In this document: in pieces, positions 25,470-34,808 of the stretch
Position numbering within the stretch: position 1 is the first letter of the stretch
Layout of the letters: each line of letters opens with the position of its first letter
Origin: Actinoallomurus soli
Lineage (GTDB): Bacteria > Actinomycetota > Actinomycetes > Streptosporangiales > Streptosporangiaceae
Reading direction: 5' to 3'
DNA length: 64,000 nucleotides
NCBI RefSeq assembly: GCF_024055715.1
Contig: NZ_JAMXMV010000011.1
Span: 186,001-250,000 of the forward strand
Translations under genes and position numbers: made by a program
The notes under the pieces: generated by a model
Seen by the model: the letters and a program-made list of their open reading frames with translations, nothing else
The model's database searches: none
Told to the model about the DNA's origin: nothing

Positions 25470-27506
25470 TTGGACTCCCATGTCGGCCGGAAGGCGGAGT
25501 TCACCCGCGACCTGGCCGCCCGTCTGGACGGGACCGATCCGGGCGTGCTGGCGGACCGCACCGGGCTGCTCGAGGCGACGGTCCGCACGATGCTGGCCGG
25601 CGACGGTGAGCTGATGTCCTGGGAGGTCGTCAGCGCGTGCCTGGCCGCGGCGGGCGCCGACGGCGTCGAGGTGGGCGGGCTGCGCGGCCGGTGGGCCGCG
25701 GCCGAGGACGCTCTGTGGGAGGAATGGGGCGAGGAACTCCGCGCGGCGTTCGAACGGAACGGGCACGGCAAACCCTCGAAGGCGGTCGAGGCGTACCGGG
25801 AGAAGGTCCCGTGGCGGCAGCTGACCGAGCGGTATCCGGTGACCTTCAAGCCCTGGACCGAGCCCGCGTTCGCCGCGGACCGGCGGCTGCCCGACCCGTC
25901 GACGGCGGGTGACATCCGCGACTTCTACGCGCTCCTGGCGAAGCTGCGGGAGTGGGCGGGCGCGCCCCGGCAGACGGAGATCGAGAAACGCTCGTGGGGC
26001 ACGCTCCCCGACGCCACGATCAGCGCGATGCTCCAGAAGGACCGCTGGCGCTCGACCAGCGACCGGGAACGCGCCAGAATCGGCCACTTCGCGCGGGCCT
26101 GCGGGTTGCCCGCCGCCGAGGTCGCGCGCTGGGACGAGGCGTACGAACGGCTCCGGCACGTGCCTCCGACGGACGACCTGGCCCGCGCCCGCGCCGAAGC
26201 GACCGAGCTGCGGCGGCGGCTCGCCGCCGCTCAGGCCGAGGCGAACGAGCTCCGGGAACGCCTGTCCGAGACCGAACGACCCGGGGAACACCCGGCCGGG
26301 GCGGAGGAGCCCCGCGAACGCCCGGCCGAAGCGCACGAATTGCGGGAACATCCCGCCGAAGCGGGCGAGCTCCGGGGACGCCCGGCGGAAGCGGACGGAC
26401 TGCGGGAACGCCCGGCCGGGGCCGAGGCGCTCTCGGAACCTCCGGCGGCCGGCGGTCGGCGAGACGCGGAACGGGAGCCCGGCCCGGAGACGGAGGGGCG
26501 GCCGCGGCCGCGATGGTCCTCGCGCAGGCGGCGAACGCTGTCGGCCGCCGCCGCGGTGCTGGTGTTCGGCGCCGGCGCCGGGGCGGGCCGGCTGGCGGGT
26601 GACGGCACGTCGGCGGCGGAACGGCCCGAGTGCTTCTCCGGAACGCTCCACCTGGTCGGCTCCACCGCCTTCGAGCGGACGGCCGACATCCTCCGGCGGG
26701 GGTACGAGGCCCGCTGCCGGGACGCCCGGATCGAGGTGAGCGCGATCGGGTCCAACGAGGGAGTACGCGCCCTCACCGCGGACAACGCCGCCTCGACCAT
26801 CGCGATGCACGACGGCTACCTCGAATCCGACTCCGACGAGATCAGGCTCCGGGGATTCCGGGGGTACCCCGTCGCGCTGGTGGCGTTCGCCGTCATCGCG
26901 AACAAGGACACCGGCGTGACCGGCCTGTCCCTGCGGGACCTGCGCTCCATCTACGCGCCGGACGGCCCCACGAGCTGGAAGTCGATCAAGGGCGGCGGCG
27001 ACCTGCCGATCCGGCTGGTCAGCAGGACCGAGGGGTCGGGGACGCGCGGCATCTTCGAGGAGCACGTCCTGCGCGGGCCCGAGCCGGACCTGTCGTCCAG
27101 CGACTGCCGGCGCAAGGACGACCTCCGAGCGTCGATGCACGTCATACGGTGCGAACGCAGCACGCAGGGCCAGGTCCTCGACACGGTCGACACGGTCCCC
27201 GGTACGATCGGCTACGCCGAGGTGCACGTCGCCTCGGACGCCCGCCGTTACCCCAACGTGCGCATGCTCGCCCTGGACGGCAGGATGCCGACGGCGTCGC
27301 CGACGATGGACCGTTACCCGTTCGTCGCCCCGGAGATCTTCTACACCGACGGTCCGCCCCCCAACGGCAGCTCCGCGGCGGCGTTCCTCACCTTCCTCAC
27401 CGGCGACGACGCGAGGAGGCTGCTCCGCCAGGCGGGCGCACCCGTCTGCGTCGGCCCCGGCTCGCTGATCTCGGCTCCCTGTCAGTTGACGTCCTCCCCC
27501 GCCTGA
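25470..27506 (+). CDS. Membrane-bound HTH protein with extracellular PstS-like domain
   Basis: A TTG at 25470, six bases after GGAG, gives 678 residues. Two XRE-like helix-turn-helix regions (about 5-60 and 155-225) come first. A charged region of repeated 'ERPAEA-LRE' units (about 234-327) follows, then a single membrane helix (about 356-376) and a periplasmic-binding-protein domain like PstS (about 387-670). The last has 'LHLVGSTAFERTADILRRGY', 'LSLRDLRSIYAPDGP' and 'LVSRTEGSGTRGIFEEHVL'. The arrangement places DNA-binding-type domains inside and a phosphate- or oxyanion-binding-type domain outside on one chain. The final eight or so residues and the stop codon come from an IS-end-like sequence, so the native C-terminus may have been replaced. 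Ligand and target are unknown. Confidence 0.8.
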   Translation: MDSHVGRKAEFTRDLAARLDGTDPGVLADRTGLLEATVRTMLAGDGELMSWEVVSACLAAAGADGVEVGGLRGRWAAAEDALWEEWGEELRAAFERNGHGKPSKAVEAYREKVPWRQLTERYPVTFKPWTEPAFAADRRLPDPSTAGDIRDFYALLAKLREWAGAPRQTEIEKRSWGTLPDATISAMLQKDRWRSTSDRERARIGHFARACGLPAAEVARWDEAYERLRHVPPTDDLARARAEATELRRRLAAAQAEANELRERLSETERPGEHPAGAEEPRERPAEAHELREHPAEAGELRGRPAEADGLRERPAGAEALSEPPAAGGRRDAEREPGPETEGRPRPRWSSRRRRTLSAAAAVLVFGAGAGAGRLAGDGTSAAERPECFSGTLHLVGSTAFERTADILRRGYEARCRDARIEVSAIGSNEGVRALTADNAASTIAMHDGYLESDSDEIRLRGFRGYPVALVAFAVIANKDTGVTGLSLRDLRSIYAPDGPTSWKSIKGGGDLPIRLVSRTEGSGTRGIFEEHVLRGPEPDLSSSDCRRKDDLRASMHVIRCERSTQGQVLDTVDTVPGTIGYAEVHVASDARRYPNVRMLALDGRMPTASPTMDRYPFVAPEIFYTDGPPPNGSSAAAFLTFLTGDDARRLLRQAGAPVCVGPGSLISAPCQLTSSPA

Positions 27507-27522
27507 AGGCCGGGGATTCCAA
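27484..27522. mobile_element. Solo IS200/IS605-type end remnant
   Basis: TTGACGTCCTCCCCC is followed by the hairpin CCCC-c-GCC-TGAA-GGC-c-GGGG (27496-27515) and ATTCCAACC. This closely resembles the conserved right end, with hairpin, found next to IS200/IS605/IS1341-type tnpB genes in actinomycetes. No tnpA or tnpB is present. The hairpin loop TGAA supplies the stop codon of the preceding gene. The identification is from memory of the typical end sequence and needs a database check. Confidence 0.55.
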
Positions 27523-27587
27523 CCGCTCTACCTCCACGCCGAGAAGCCGATGAACTGAGTTCGCAGGTCACCGCCGGGCGAGGCGGA

Positions 27588-27599
27588 GACAACGTTGTC
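27588..27599. promoter_or_regulatory. GACAACGTTGTC palindrome between convergent genes
   Basis: A perfect 12-bp palindrome identical to the core of the LacI-type site at 3098-3111. It lies just beyond the SARP stop and not upstream of any start, so it may be an orphan site or a remnant carried with the IS end. Confidence 0.4.
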
Positions 27600-27602
27600 A
27601 CA

Positions 27603-29798
27603 TCAGCCGGCACGGGGTTCGGGGTCCGTCGGCCACGCGGGGTCGCGGGGCAGGCCGGCGGGATCGCCCGGATGGCCGATCCACCGCTCGAGCTGATCGA
27701 GCTGCAGGCGCGCCGTGTCCGCCGCGTGCCGGGCCTCCGCCCGTACGCCGGGATCGTCCGCGAGCGCCGCGGCGTGGTCGAACCAGAGCGCCGCCTCGGC
27801 GTGCTGGTCGTCCTCGGCACAGCGGTTGCCGGCCGCGAAGGCCGCGTCGATCAGGTCCTCGCGCGCGATGAGCGGGCCGGCGGCCATGAGGTGACGGGCG
27901 ATGTGGACGGGATGCCGGTGCGTCAACTCGGTCAGCGCGCGGGCCGCGGCGGCGTGCAGCAGCTGACGGCGCGCCGGCGTGAGGTCCTGCAGCACCAGCT
28001 CGCGCACGAGATCGGGCATGATGTACCGCCCCGTGCGGCCGGGGGCGATCCCGTCCTCCCAGTTCAGCACCCGGGCGGTGACGGCCGCGTCGATCAGGGA
28101 CAGCAGCTCCTCGCGGCTGATCGTCCGGATCCGGAGAAGGAGCTCGGGGTCGAGCTCCCCGCCCGTCACCGCGATGGCCTGCAGCATCGTGAGCACGCGG
28201 TCGTCCAGCAGGTCCATGCGCGCGCGCAGCACCCGGCTGATGGACGCGGGAAGCCGCGCCCCCGGGCCCGTACGTTCCTCGCTGGGCAGCTCGAGAATCT
28301 CGGTGATGAGGAAGGGGTTCCCCTCGCCGCGCCGGTGCAGCGCGGCCGCCTCCCGCTGATGCAGCTCGCTGCCCGGCACGCTCGGATTGAACGGGGTCGA
28401 CCGGCTCTGCATCAGCTCGTGGACGTCCGCGACGGTGAGCGGGTCCAGCGGCATGAGCGTGGCGCGGGTCTGCCGGACGAGCAGGGCCAGGAGCTCGCGC
28501 AGGCCCGCGTCGTCGGTGTCCTGCGTCGTGCAGACGACGATGAGCGGCACGTCCCGCAGCACCGCGGCGTAGCTGCCGAGCAGGCGCCGGAAACGAGGGC
28601 CGGCCCGGTGCAGGTCCTCGATGAGGCAGATGGTGGGCTGCCGGGTCAGTCGCTCCGTCAGCTCACCGGCGATCGCCTCGGAGCCGCCCTCCAGCCCGAT
28701 GTCCGGGTACGCCATCGAGATCAGCCGGCCGATGGGGTCCGGCCCGTCCCCGCCGTCCGCCTCGCCGCCGATGTCGATGCCGCACCGGACCCACACGGTC
28801 TTGAACCCGGCGTCCGCGGCGCGGGAGGCGAACTCCTCGGCCAGCCGCGTCTTGCCGATGCCCCCTTCGCCGGAGAGCACCACCCAGCGGGTACGGCCCC
28901 CGCCCGCGTCGCTCAGGATCTCGTCGAACCGGGTCAGTTCGGCGGCCCGGCCGACGATGGACGAGGGCGTGCCCGCCGGGCGCGCCACGAGCGGGACGGG
29001 TGTCGTGTGCGACCGGAAGGGCGCCAGGGCCGTCAGGTCCTGGCGGAGCACCGCCACGTGAACGTCGCTGAGCTCGGGCCCCGGCACGGTGCCCAGCTCC
29101 TCGGCGAGCAGCGTACGGATCGCCTCGAAACGCTGCAGCGCCTCCGCGGGCCGGCCCGCCAGGTACAGGGCGCGCAGCAGCAACGCCCACGCGGCCTCGC
29201 GCAGCGGAGCCCGCGTGGTCAGCTCCTCCGCGATGACGGCCGCCTTGTCGGGCTCGCCCTCGTGGAGGAGGACGGTGGCGTGGAGTTCACCGGCCGCCAG
29301 CCGGATCTCCTCCAGCCGCGCGATCTCCCTCTCGGCGAAGGCGTAGTTGGCGGCGTCGGCCAGAGCGGTGCCACGCCACAGGGTCAGTCCGCGCTGCACC
29401 TCCCGGCGGGCCTCGGCGAGCCGGCCACGCGTCAGCAGCCCGCGCGCGTGGTTGACCGCCTCCTCGAACCGCGTCGAGTCCCGGGTCTGGGGCGGGGCGT
29501 GGAGCGTGTACCCCGCCGACCCGCTGAGCAGGACGGTCTGCCCTCCCCGCCGCGTACGATCCGGCTCCAGCACGGCGCGCAGCCGGCTGATGTGCGAGTG
29601 GATGGAGGACATGGCGCCCGCAGGCGGGCTCCCCTCCCACAGGTCCTCGCCCAGGCGGTCCGCCGAGACCGGACGGCTGTCCGCGATCAGCAGCCGGGCA
29701 AGGAGAACACGGCGTTTGGGCGGGCCCAGGTCCAGCCGAACGTCACCCGACCAGACCTCCAGCGGACCCAACAGCACGAACCTGAGGTGATCGCTCAA
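27603..29798 (-). CDS. SARP-family regulator with AAA ATPase domain
   Basis: The protein (731 residues from TTG 29798, 736 from GTG 29813) has an OmpR-type winged helix (to about residue 100; 'RFVLLGPLEVWSGDVRLDLG'), a bacterial transcriptional activation domain (about 105-250) and an ATPase domain. The ATPase has Walker A 'GEGGIGKTRLAEEF' and a Walker B-like 'TICLIEDLHRAG'. The family, which includes AfsR, activates secondary metabolism or other clusters by binding direct heptamers. TTG 29798 is preferred because GGAAGG lies 7 nt before it, whereas the GTG lacks a ribosome site. The usual C-terminal TPR array of AfsR is short here. It is 72 bp downstream of the lectin gene on the same strand, so it may belong to the toxin operon. 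Confidence 0.88.
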   Translation of the reverse strand: MSDHLRFVLLGPLEVWSGDVRLDLGPPKRRVLLARLLIADSRPVSADRLGEDLWEGSPPAGAMSSIHSHISRLRAVLEPDRTRRGGQTVLLSGSAGYTLHAPPQTRDSTRFEEAVNHARGLLTRGRLAEARREVQRGLTLWRGTALADAANYAFAEREIARLEEIRLAAGELHATVLLHEGEPDKAAVIAEELTTRAPLREAAWALLLRALYLAGRPAEALQRFEAIRTLLAEELGTVPGPELSDVHVAVLRQDLTALAPFRSHTTPVPLVARPAGTPSSIVGRAAELTRFDEILSDAGGGRTRWVVLSGEGGIGKTRLAEEFASRAADAGFKTVWVRCGIDIGGEADGGDGPDPIGRLISMAYPDIGLEGGSEAIAGELTERLTRQPTICLIEDLHRAGPRFRRLLGSYAAVLRDVPLIVVCTTQDTDDAGLRELLALLVRQTRATLMPLDPLTVADVHELMQSRSTPFNPSVPGSELHQREAAALHRRGEGNPFLITEILELPSEERTGPGARLPASISRVLRARMDLLDDRVLTMLQAIAVTGGELDPELLLRIRTISREELLSLIDAAVTARVLNWEDGIAPGRTGRYIMPDLVRELVLQDLTPARRQLLHAAAARALTELTHRHPVHIARHLMAAGPLIAREDLIDAAFAAGNRCAEDDQHAEAALWFDHAAALADDPGVRAEARHAADTARLQLDQLERWIGHPGDPAGLPRDPAWPTDPEPRAG

Positions 29799-29885
29799 TC
29801 GTTCGCCTTCCACAGCACGGGCGCGTTTGCCTGCTCGGCCGGCTCAGGGCATGGTTCGCCGGGGACCGGCAAGCCCGCTCGCCGA

Positions 29886-31283
29886 TCAGCCGAACGACCA
29901 GACGTGGTCGTCCTTGGGGTCGCACGGGAAGAGGGTGAGCCGGGCGTCCTTCCCCCCGGACCCGTAGTAGCCGGACACGTCGAGGCACAGGCCGCTGGCG
30001 TAGTTGCGGATCCAGAAGTGGCGGCTGTACCTCTTCTGGAGGTACCACATCTGGTTGTCGCCCTTTCCGGGTGAGCAGTTGTTCTCCGACAGAGGAGTGG
30101 TGGCGTCGTCGGCGCCCCGGCCCGGCGGGTCGAAGCAGAGATCGTCCTTGCTGTTGCGAATGGTGAACAGGTCGGCCCCGTGCGGCCCGGCCCCCTTCAT
30201 GTTGACCACGAGGTCCCAGAGCTGGTTGTCGCCGTTCGACCGGGTGCAGACGAACTGGTTGATCGGGGTGTTCGGGCTGCCGTTGCCGTAGCCGGGGACG
30301 TCGGCGCACAGGCCGGTCATCGTGTTGTGCAGCAGGACGCGCGGTGTCGTGGAGAACTTCGGGCCGGTCGGGCCGCGCCCGCCGCTGCCCGCCGCGCTGA
30401 CCTTGCCGTCGCCTCCCCCCTTGCTCTTGTGCGCGCCCGCGGCGCCGGCGGCGGCCTTGGCCACGGACTTGCCGGCCTTGGCCGCGCCCTTCTTCGGGCT
30501 CGCGGACGCCGACGGTGACGCTGACGCGGTGGGGGTCGGCGAGGCGGGGACGTACGCGCCCGGTGCCGCCTGCCCATCGCCGGTCATCACCCTGTCCGCC
30601 GCCGCGGTGGTGCGTTCCCTCCTACCGTCGTGGGAACCCCTGCCGACCAGCAGGATCGGGATCGCGAGCAGGACGACCCCGCCGATCGCCACGGCGGCGA
30701 GCACGGGTTTGCGCGGCCGGTCCGGCGGCATCTCGTCGCCGTCCGTCGCGGTGGCGCGGTTCGGTGCCGCGGGCGCCACCGCGACGTTCCGCAGCCACGA
30801 GGTGCGCTTCTCCTTCTTGGCGGCCGTGGCGTCCTTCTCGCCCGCCTCGTCGCCGGGCTTGTCACCGGCCCTTCCGTCGGCCGTCGGCTCCGTGGCCGCG
30901 TCCGGGGACGCCGGTCCTCCGGCGCCTTCGGAGCCTTCCGCCGGCACGGCCGATCCGGCCTCGCCGGCGCCGGCGGCCTCCCCTCCGGTGGAGGCGGACT
31001 CCTCGGCCTCTCCCTCGGGCCTGGAATCGGAGGCCGGAACCCGATCCTCGGCGGGCGTCGAAGGCGAGTCCGAGGTCCGCCCCTCCGCGGGCGTCGAAGC
31101 GGAGGCGGACGTCTGCTCCTCCGCGGACGCGGAACCGGAGTCCGACGCCGGCTCGTCCGCGGACGCGGCGCCGGAGGCCGGCGCCAGGTCCTCTGCCGCC
31201 TCCACGTCCGTCGCGGGCATCTCGACCGGCCGGCGGATGCCGAGCGGCTTCGTGCGGTCGCCGGATCCCGACTGGGAAGACAC
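29886..31283 (-). CDS. Membrane-anchored ricin-type lectin protein
   Basis: This 465-residue protein starts with GTG behind AGGAG. About 190 N-terminal residues are acidic, Ser/Ala/Glu/Pro-rich and disordered, with repeats such as 'STPAEGRTSDSPSTPAED'. One membrane helix (about 194-214, 'AAVAIGGVVLLAIPILLVG') follows, then an Ala/Lys-rich linker and a C-terminal beta-trefoil (about 318-465). The trefoil has the QxW-type signatures NQLW, NQMW and DHVW and paired cysteines, so it should bind carbohydrate outside the cell. It starts 24 bp after the 1,166-residue gene and is in the same operon. A surface-tethered lectin behind a giant secreted protein could hold the secreted product at the cell wall; this is inference. 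Confidence 0.85.
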   Translation of the reverse strand: MSSQSGSGDRTKPLGIRRPVEMPATDVEAAEDLAPASGAASADEPASDSGSASAEEQTSASASTPAEGRTSDSPSTPAEDRVPASDSRPEGEAEESASTGGEAAGAGEAGSAVPAEGSEGAGGPASPDAATEPTADGRAGDKPGDEAGEKDATAAKKEKRTSWLRNVAVAPAAPNRATATDGDEMPPDRPRKPVLAAVAIGGVVLLAIPILLVGRGSHDGRRERTTAAADRVMTGDGQAAPGAYVPASPTPTASASPSASASPKKGAAKAGKSVAKAAAGAAGAHKSKGGGDGKVSAAGSGGRGPTGPKFSTTPRVLLHNTMTGLCADVPGYGNGSPNTPINQFVCTRSNGDNQLWDLVVNMKGAGPHGADLFTIRNSKDDLCFDPPGRGADDATTPLSENNCSPGKGDNQMWYLQKRYSRHFWIRNYASGLCLDVSGYYGSGGKDARLTLFPCDPKDDHVWSFG

Positions 31284-31307
31284 GATGTTTCTCCTTCGAT
31301 TTCCGTT

Positions 31308-34300
31308 TCAGAACGCCGATGGGGCCGGGGGTTCGCCGGGTCTCGAGGCGGCCTCCCGCCATCCCACGGCTTCCCCCAGTGGCGCGGCGCAGCGGACGGG
31401 CCAGGCGGCCGGAGACGCCGCTCCGGCCGTGGGCGCCTGCCGGCGCAGCGCTTCGTCGAGCCGTTCCAGAGCGGCCCGGTCCGCGTCACCGAGCACCCCG
31501 GGCCTGTCGCCGGTCCCCGACCCCGCGCGGATGATCTCGCTGAGGAGGACGATCGGAGCCTGACCGGCGGACCGTACGCCGAGCACGCGGAAAGCGGCTC
31601 CCGGCGGGAACACGATCTCCTCCGGCCCGGTGCCGGATCCCGAACCGGCCAGCGGGCGTACCCGCCGCCCGGTCGAGGACCAGATGACGTATCCCCCCAC
31701 CGCCGGCAGACCCGCGGCGTCCCCGATCGGCAGCGCGCTGACCGGCCCGGGGTCGTGCAGCACGGTTCCCGGTACGAACCGCTCCAGGTCGCCGTCGGCG
31801 GGCAGGCCGCCGCGCGCGGCGGCCCCCCGGTACGACGGCAGACGGCTCAGACCGGAGGCGAGGCAGGCGAGGTACGCGTCCGGGAGTGCGCGTCCGCCCG
31901 GTGATCCCGGCTCGTGGCCGTCCGGTTCACTCAGCCCGCCCGACAGGTGGACGTGCACCGCGACGAGATCGATCCGTGCCGCGTCCACCTGCCCGCCGCG
32001 CAGCGCCGGCATCCGCGTCATCGCGCGGTTCACCGCGGCGCTGTGCCGCTCCCAGATCGGCTGCACGAGGGACCGGAACTCCGTTCGTTCCGCCTCGGTG
32101 CTGCGGCGGAGAGGCTTCACGGCAGGTCCGGACCGCGCTCCTCCGACGACGGTCGCGGCCGGACCGGCCCGATGCTCGGCAGGCGAGAGCGGACGTGTGG
32201 CCTGGGCCTCCGAAGCGGCCGGAGCCTGTGGGGCCGCAGGAGGTTCCGGAAGGGCCGGGACCCCGCCGGGGGCCGGAGCGTCGGCCGCAGTCGAGGGCTG
32301 GGACGTGGGCAGAGGCTGCGACGTCGCCGGGGACGAGGGCAGGGTCGCGGGTCCGGAGGCGACCAGGGACCCGGGCGCGACCGGAGGCTCCGGCATGGCC
32401 GCAATCTCCGGCGCTGCCGGCGAATCCGGCGACGCCGGAGATCCCGAGGCGGCGGGAGGATGCGCCGTGCTCGGCGTAGCAGGATCCTGCGACACGGCCG
32501 GAGGCTCCGGAGCGGCCGGGGGATGCGGTGTACCCGGGAGATCTGCGGCGGCGGAGGGCTGCGGCGAGGTCGGCGTGGCCGGGGTCTGCGGCACCGCCGG
32601 AGACCCGAAGGCGGCCGGGGCTCGCAGCCCGGCCGGGGGCTCCGGAGCGGCAGGAGGCTCCGGGGCCGCAGGAGGCTCCGGGGCGGACGCCGGTTCGGCG
32701 GGCGCTTCGGGGCCTTCGGGTGCGGCCGGTTCCCTTGGAGTGACGGGAGTCATCGGGATCCTCGGCAGGCGCGGCGGGAGCGGCCTCTCGCCGCTCCCCT
32801 GCCCCGACCGGGTCGGCGCCGGCGGATCGGCACGCGTCGGGTCCTGGACCGTGGAGGTGGGGGGGACCCGCGGCTCCGGCCTGAGGGACGGGCCGTCACC
32901 CGGGAGTGGTGCGGAGCGCTCGGCGACGCGCGCCGGAGGATTCGCCCGCCCGGGGATCGGGAGGTCTCCGCGCACGCGCACAGGCCCGAGTGGCCTCGCC
33001 TGCTCGGCCGGCGGGCCGGGAGAGTCCGCCTGCGCGGACTGCGAGGAGGTCATGAGATCGGGAAGAGTCACCGGCGCGGGCGGAGCGAACTCGTCGGCGG
33101 CCGGCCCGGCGGCGTTCACCGGCGCGGATGCGGGTCCGGGGCCTCCGGCGGCGGATGCGGGGTGCGCGGCGGCGGCGGATGCGGGGCGTCCGGCGGCGGG
33201 TGCGGGGTACGCGGCCGCGGCGGCGGGAGCCTCCGCTCTCGCCACCGGCTGGGACGCGGTCGGCCCCGCCTGGGACACGGTCGGCCCCGGCTGGGACACG
33301 GTCGTCTCCGCCTTGGGCGCGGCGGCGCGCGGGGTCGCGACGGTCCGTACGGTGGGCGGCGCGGAAGCGGGCACCGCCTCGACCGGTTTCGGCTCCACGA
33401 GCGAGACGTTGTGCTCGATGGCCAGCCGGAGCAGGCGGAATCCCGCGTCGTCCGATCCCGCCGGCGGCGCGACCCGGTGCAGGGAGACGAACTCACGTAC
33501 GCCGGTGCCCAGGTCGGAGAGCAGCCGGGACAGACCGGCGAACAGCGCGTCATCCGCCGTCGCGCCGCGGAGGTCCACCTCGATCGCCAGTTGTTCCGGG
33601 GACACCGGCCGCCCGGCGACGGCGGGCGGCTCGCCGTGCGGCCCCACCACCAGCCCGGACCTCGTCACGGCGACCTGCCAGCGATCCGAGAGGCGGACGA
33701 CGCCACCGTTCGTACGGGCGCCTTCGGCCAGGGGCGAGCGCCAGCGGAGCAGCCGGGGCGTGGCCGGGCCGTCCGTGCCGTCGGCGCCGTACGGCCGGCA
33801 GGCGACGGCCTCGACGAACGGCGCCCAGGTGGGTTCGGCGTCGGCGCCGATGAGTACCGGCCGGACGACGGGCTCGGCCTCGGAGCCGACGACCAGCGGG
33901 AGGCCGGTCCACACCTCCACGTCGGCGCCCAGCATCTCGGCGGTGTCCTGAGCGAGGGACAACAGGTCCACGGGGCCACACGGGGCCAGACGGACCGTCG
34001 AACGGGTCGAAGCGGGCAGGGCCGTCAGCAGGGAGGCGATCTCCTCGGCCGGCACCTCCGCGTCGCCGCTGAGCCGGGACGCGCAGACCAGGACGGTGAG
34101 GTGCGCGCCGTCCACGGGAACCGAGTAGCAGAGGTCCGCCGCCCAGTCCCTCGGCTCCCGCGCCGACCGCACGAGGATTCCGGCGGGAACCTGCTCCACG
34201 ACGTAACCACCGGCGGTGCGGCCGGGCAGCCGCGTCAGCGCGGCCTGCCAGGCCGGCGCCGGGCTGCGCGGCCCGAGGGGTGACGGTTCGGCGCCGGGCG

Positions 34301-34808
34301 CGAACGACTGCCAGCCGTGTCCGGGCCCGCCGCCACCACGGGCGAGCAGGGAGCCACCGGGCAGGATGAGGACGCCCGCGTCCGGAGCGATCACCTCGAT
34401 GCCCCAGGCGTCGGCGATCCGCTGCGCGAGGGCGGGGCGGCCTGCGCGCCGAGCGCCCGCTCCCGACAACACCAGCCGGACCCCGGTGACACCCTTGGCA
34501 CGCAGGGAGTCGAGCACGGCGCCGAGGCGCGCCCAGAGTTCGCCGCCCGCGCCGTCCGCACCGACGACCAGGGTGAAGTACCCGTCTCCACAGACAAGGG
34601 CGCGGGCGAGTTCGGCGACATCCTCGGGGCGCGGCGCCGCGTCCGGCGAGGAGCGCAGCAGTATCAGCTCGTCGTACTCATCGACCACGACCGCTGCGCG
34701 GCTGTTCGCGCGGGCGGCGCCGTGGTTCCCCGGCCCGGTCCGGGCGGCGGCATCATCCCGCCCGCCCTGTCCGGACCGGCGAGTGGGCGATCTTCTCCAG
34801 CGGGTCAC
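31308..34808 (-). CDS. T7SS-linked protein with degenerate ART-like C-terminus
   Basis: This 1,166-residue protein starts at GTG 34808 behind GGGAGGTGA. Residues about 35-180 resemble the alpha/beta domain common in actinobacterial giant and T7SS-linked proteins ('AQRIADAWGIEVIAPDAGV' with 'GHGWQSFAPGAEPSPLG'). A beta-rich region follows to about 490, then a Pro/Ala-rich linker of about 400 residues with many 'PEPPAAP' units. The C-terminal 250 residues have the order of ADP-ribosyltransferase motifs: Arg994 in 'SYRGAAARG', Ser-Ser-Thr at 1044-1046 in 'VIWSSTGRR', and 'GPEEIVFPPGAAFRVL', where the first Glu of the usual ExE is Pro1062. The fold is likely but activity is doubtful. An LRGG also occurs at residues 936-939. 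No signal peptide or membrane helix is seen. Confidence 0.75.
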   Translation of the reverse strand: MTRWRRSPTRRSGQGGRDDAAARTGPGNHGAARANSRAAVVVDEYDELILLRSSPDAAPRPEDVAELARALVCGDGYFTLVVGADGAGGELWARLGAVLDSLRAKGVTGVRLVLSGAGARRAGRPALAQRIADAWGIEVIAPDAGVLILPGGSLLARGGGGPGHGWQSFAPGAEPSPLGPRSPAPAWQAALTRLPGRTAGGYVVEQVPAGILVRSAREPRDWAADLCYSVPVDGAHLTVLVCASRLSGDAEVPAEEIASLLTALPASTRSTVRLAPCGPVDLLSLAQDTAEMLGADVEVWTGLPLVVGSEAEPVVRPVLIGADAEPTWAPFVEAVACRPYGADGTDGPATPRLLRWRSPLAEGARTNGGVVRLSDRWQVAVTRSGLVVGPHGEPPAVAGRPVSPEQLAIEVDLRGATADDALFAGLSRLLSDLGTGVREFVSLHRVAPPAGSDDAGFRLLRLAIEHNVSLVEPKPVEAVPASAPPTVRTVATPRAAAPKAETTVSQPGPTVSQAGPTASQPVARAEAPAAAAAYPAPAAGRPASAAAAHPASAAGGPGPASAPVNAAGPAADEFAPPAPVTLPDLMTSSQSAQADSPGPPAEQARPLGPVRVRGDLPIPGRANPPARVAERSAPLPGDGPSLRPEPRVPPTSTVQDPTRADPPAPTRSGQGSGERPLPPRLPRIPMTPVTPREPAAPEGPEAPAEPASAPEPPAAPEPPAAPEPPAGLRAPAAFGSPAVPQTPATPTSPQPSAAADLPGTPHPPAAPEPPAVSQDPATPSTAHPPAASGSPASPDSPAAPEIAAMPEPPVAPGSLVASGPATLPSSPATSQPLPTSQPSTAADAPAPGGVPALPEPPAAPQAPAASEAQATRPLSPAEHRAGPAATVVGGARSGPAVKPLRRSTEAERTEFRSLVQPIWERHSAAVNRAMTRMPALRGGQVDAARIDLVAVHVHLSGGLSEPDGHEPGSPGGRALPDAYLACLASGLSRLPSYRGAAARGGLPADGDLERFVPGTVLHDPGPVSALPIGDAAGLPAVGGYVIWSSTGRRVRPLAGSGSGTGPEEIVFPPGAAFRVLGVRSAGQAPIVLLSEIIRAGSGTGDRPGVLGDADRAALERLDEALRRQAPTAGAASPAAWPVRCAAPLGEAVGWREAASRPGEPPAPSAF

